64,000 nt of DNA from Dyadobacter sp. MSC1_007 (GTDB lineage Bacteria; Bacteroidota; Bacteroidia; Cytophagales; Spirosomataceae), in contig NZ_JAMOZL010000010.1 of the NCBI RefSeq assembly GCF_023667495.1, positions 124,001 to 188,000 on the forward strand, written 5' to 3'. A program made the position numbers and the translations under genes. The notes beneath the pieces are model-generated. The model was not told the origin of the DNA and searched no databases. It was given only the letters and a program-made list of their open reading frames with translations. Below are positions 61,813 to 64,000 of this stretch, piece by piece. Numbering within the stretch: position 1 is the first letter of the stretch; the number at the start of each line of letters is the position of its first letter.

Positions 61813-62811
61813 ATGAGGCCAGAGTTGTTTATTGGCATTGATATCTCCAAGGTGACGCTGGATATATCAGTTGTGAATTCGAACGGAGATCAGCTTGCTG
61901 CATACAAAATTGCAAACACGGAAACCTCCATCACAGATATTCTCGAAGTTATTACGTCTAATCACAAAGTCACTCGGGATAATAGCTGTTTTTGCGCCGA
62001 AGACATGGGTTTGTTTGCCTCGTTCTTATCCAAAATGCTCGCCGCCAGAAAATATAAGATATGTTTTGAGTCTTCGCTGCGTATTAAGAAATCAATCGGC
62101 ATTCAACGCGGTAAAAACGATGCGATCGATGCGCTCAGAATCGCCCGTTATGCCTGTAATAACTTTAATTCATTACACTTTCGGACTATCCCCCGACAGT
62201 GTATCGCCGATTTAAAAGGTCTGACAGCCGTTCGTAAACGACTTTTGAAAACCCGAAAACTACTCTCTCAAAGTAAGAAGATGGAGGACTATTACCTGCA
62301 TGAAGAAAGCGATTTGATCTGTACTAAATTGTATGCGAATACACTGACAGCCATCAAGGAAGACCTAACCACCGTTGAAAGAAAAATACTGAAGGTGATC
62401 GAAGCCGATGAGCAATTAGCTCGAATGATCAGGATAATTACTTCTGTCCCCAGAATTGGGAAGGTGACCGCAGTTCAAATCGTGATTGCCACCAATGAAT
62501 TTCAATGGATTGCCTGCCCAAAGAAATTCGCCAGCTACTGCGGTGTTGCCCCGTTCCAGCTAAAATCGGGTACCAGTCTAAATTCACGAGCAAAAGTGTC
62601 GGGCTTAGCAAATCGCGAGTTAAAGAGCTTGATCCACATGGCCGCTATTGGTTACGCCAAAAAGAGCCGGACAGACTTTCTGGCCAAATACTATCGACGG
62701 AAAATCGAAGAAGGAAAGAGACCAATGTCGGTGCTTAATGCGGTCCGCAACAAATTAATACATAGAATTTTTTCATGCATTAAGACGGGTACCACATTTG
62801 TAGACATTTAA
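61813..62811 (+). CDS. IS110-family transposase
   Basis: The 332-aa protein has an N-terminal RuvC-like DEDD domain (FIGIDISK with D10, FCAEDMG, GKNDAIDALRIARYA). Its C-terminal domain reads ITSVPRIGKVTAVQIVIATNEFQWIACPKKFASYCGVAP, with the catalytic-Ser region typical of transposase 20 proteins. IS110 elements lack long terminal inverted repeats, so the ends of the element cannot be fixed from sequence alone. It appears intact. Confidence 0.93.
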   Translation: MRPELFIGIDISKVTLDISVVNSNGDQLAAYKIANTETSITDILEVITSNHKVTRDNSCFCAEDMGLFASFLSKMLAARKYKICFESSLRIKKSIGIQRGKNDAIDALRIARYACNNFNSLHFRTIPRQCIADLKGLTAVRKRLLKTRKLLSQSKKMEDYYLHEESDLICTKLYANTLTAIKEDLTTVERKILKVIEADEQLARMIRIITSVPRIGKVTAVQIVIATNEFQWIACPKKFASYCGVAPFQLKSGTSLNSRAKVSGLANRELKSLIHMAAIGYAKKSRTDFLAKYYRRKIEEGKRPMSVLNAVRNKLIHRIFSCIKTGTTFVDI

Positions 62812-63379
62812 GATATGGGGGCCAACTGTACGTAAATTGCTGCGGCGACGTGTAGGCTCAATACCTAGCCATTCAGCTTAGCTTACTACGTACAGGCCAG
62901 TGTTGATTCAGTTTATCAGAACGGCGTACAGGAAATACCTATAACCCGTCTTAATAGCTGAGGAGCTGGGCCCCCTATTAAATCGCCTTGATTTTAAATT
63001 GCATTTGCAAGTTCCTCGAAGGTCGGCCAAAGTCCCCGTGAAATTCGTCTCTAACTTGTCATGCTACGGGTTTCCCATGAGCTGCCCAGAGGCGTCAGGC
63101 GGGCCAGGTTGAACGAAAAATACTGCGCCGTATGATCGATGTCACGGGCCGCATTTTTGAGAATATACAGAGATGAAAGTATTTCGGGAATTGACGCGGG
63201 TTATCCCGCCAAGGTAGATAAGGGATGCCAAGTAAAAATACTCTCAACGAACTCAATGGCGTTAATAATGCTATCGTTTGATATCTCCTCTGGCTAGTCA
63301 CCCATTCGAAATTCGAAAGGCTGTTTGATCCCTTTTTCACTGTGTTTATCTTAATGCTGTGAGAAATGGCATTGGGGGG
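62812..63379. other. Gap downstream of the IS110 transposase
   Basis: It probably contains the right end of the IS110 element. A short frame near 63100 (GQVERKILRRMIDVTGRIFENIQ) looks like a C-terminal gene fragment but is not recognised. No complete gene is seen. Confidence 0.4.
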
Positions 63380-63574
63380 ATGAAGAAAGGCAACGATCAA
63401 AAAAGAGACCAGGTTCAGCGGGTGATTACCGAACTAGCTGCCATAGGTGAAGATATCACCTATGAACAGGCCGAAGCAATGATGGATTCAATGCAACAGC
63501 TAGTTACATTGGTTATAAATCAGTATTTTCGTAAATCACTGCTTCGAGAAAATACTTCTTCAACAAACATTTAA
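63380..63574 (+). CDS. Small protein upstream of a serine recombinase
   Basis: The 64-aa charged, helical protein (MKKGNDQKRDQVQRVITELA, then ITYEQAEAMMDSMQQLVTLVI) ends 5 bp before the recombinase start. Such tight coupling suggests an accessory or regulatory partner. A GTG start at 63359 is possible. Confidence 0.55.
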   Translation: MKKGNDQKRDQVQRVITELAAIGEDITYEQAEAMMDSMQQLVTLVINQYFRKSLLRENTSSTNI

Positions 63575-63579
63575 CTTCT

Positions 63580-64000
63580 ATGCTACGCGCGATTCTTTAC
63601 GTCAGAGTCAGCACAGACGAACAGGCGGAAAAAGGCTATTCTCAAAGGGACCAGGAAGAAAGACTACGAAATTGGTGCCGGATTAACCAGATTGAAGTCG
63701 TCGACGTCCTCTTTGAAGATCATTCCGCCAAAACGTTTCTCAGACCACAGTGGCAATCTTTATTAAATCGGCTCAAAACCAACAAAAGATCCAACATCGA
63801 CCACATTCTGTTTACAAAATGGGACCGGTTTAGTAGAAATGCAGGCGATGCATATCAGATGATCAGCCTTCTTCGCAAACTAGGGATAGACCCACAGGCC
63901 ATCGAACAGCCACTGGATCTGCGGGTTCCTGAAAACAAGATGATGCTCGCTTTTTATTTGGCCGCCCCGGAAGTCGAAAATGATCGCCGGGCGCTCAACG
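63580..64000 (+). CDS. Serine recombinase, 3' end outside window
   Basis: The first 140 residues are present. RAILYVRVSTDEQAEKGYSQRDQEERLRNWC holds the catalytic Ser, and ILFTKWDRFSRNAGDAYQMISLL and EVENDRRALN follow. The spacing fits the larger recombinase class (recombinase domain plus zinc ribbon), which integrates or excises mobile elements. The rest lies beyond the window. Confidence 0.9.
   Translation, partial: MLRAILYVRVSTDEQAEKGYSQRDQEERLRNWCRINQIEVVDVLFEDHSAKTFLRPQWQSLLNRLKTNKRSNIDHILFTKWDRFSRNAGDAYQMISLLRKLGIDPQAIEQPLDLRVPENKMMLAFYLAAPEVENDRRALN

Overview
The window looks like a chromosomal accessory region of a member of the Bacteroidota, most likely a Cytophagales bacterium of the Dyadobacter/Spirosoma type. 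This is inferred from protein style: Bacteroidetes conjugation proteins TraK/L/M/N, AraC and HxlR regulators, many small lipoproteins with an N-terminal Cys lipobox, and at least one TTG-N20-TAnnTTTG promoter. No rRNA, tRNA or CRISPR array was seen.

Layout. 1-6.4 kb: ordinary chromosomal genes, namely AraC regulators, a tandem pair of NAD(P)-binding oxidoreductases, GlcG/HbpS-like, YceI-like and DUF5519 secreted proteins. 6.8-8.8 kb: a complete IS1182-type element with terminal inverted repeats and a GGTC target duplication. 8.8-14 kb: lipoproteins, a TPR protein and several decayed genes. 14.2-20.0 kb: an AT-rich island with a small serine recombinase, a 654-aa protein with an internal duplication, a small HTH protein, and a two-gene unit pairing a zinc-ribbon/PD-(D/E)xK protein with a HEPN protein. 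The last is a candidate defence module. 20.1-27.8 kb: an SOS mutasome cassette, imuA-imuB-dnaE2, followed by an unknown gene and an HMCES/YedK gene. It is divergent from a self-cleaving XRE/S24 repressor, with a perfect palindrome between them. 27.9-33.7 kb: an Abi-like remnant, a beta-barrel protein, lipoproteins, a Kazal inhibitor and its degenerate paralogue, and an SDR/HxlR gene pair.

34-55.5 kb is a mosaic of small modules: lipoproteins, DUF2442, DUF4304, DUF6876, two alpha/beta hydrolases, an erythromycin-esterase-like protein, a second almost identical SDR/HxlR block and an FtsX-type permease. Seven sites built like XerCD dif sites (11-bp arm, hexamer, 11-bp arm) punctuate it, all in one orientation, and several lie directly against gene fragments. 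This is the most unusual structure in the window and resembles the pdif modules of Acinetobacter plasmids or an integron cassette array. Several genes here are interrupted by single in-frame stops.

55.5-64 kb: remains of a conjugative element, with a DUF6965 protein, an Rpn-type nuclease, a winged-helix protein and traN-traM-traL-traK'. The traK fragment is joined head to head with a 5'-truncated traG. An IS110 transposase and the start of a larger serine recombinase, cut by the window end, follow.
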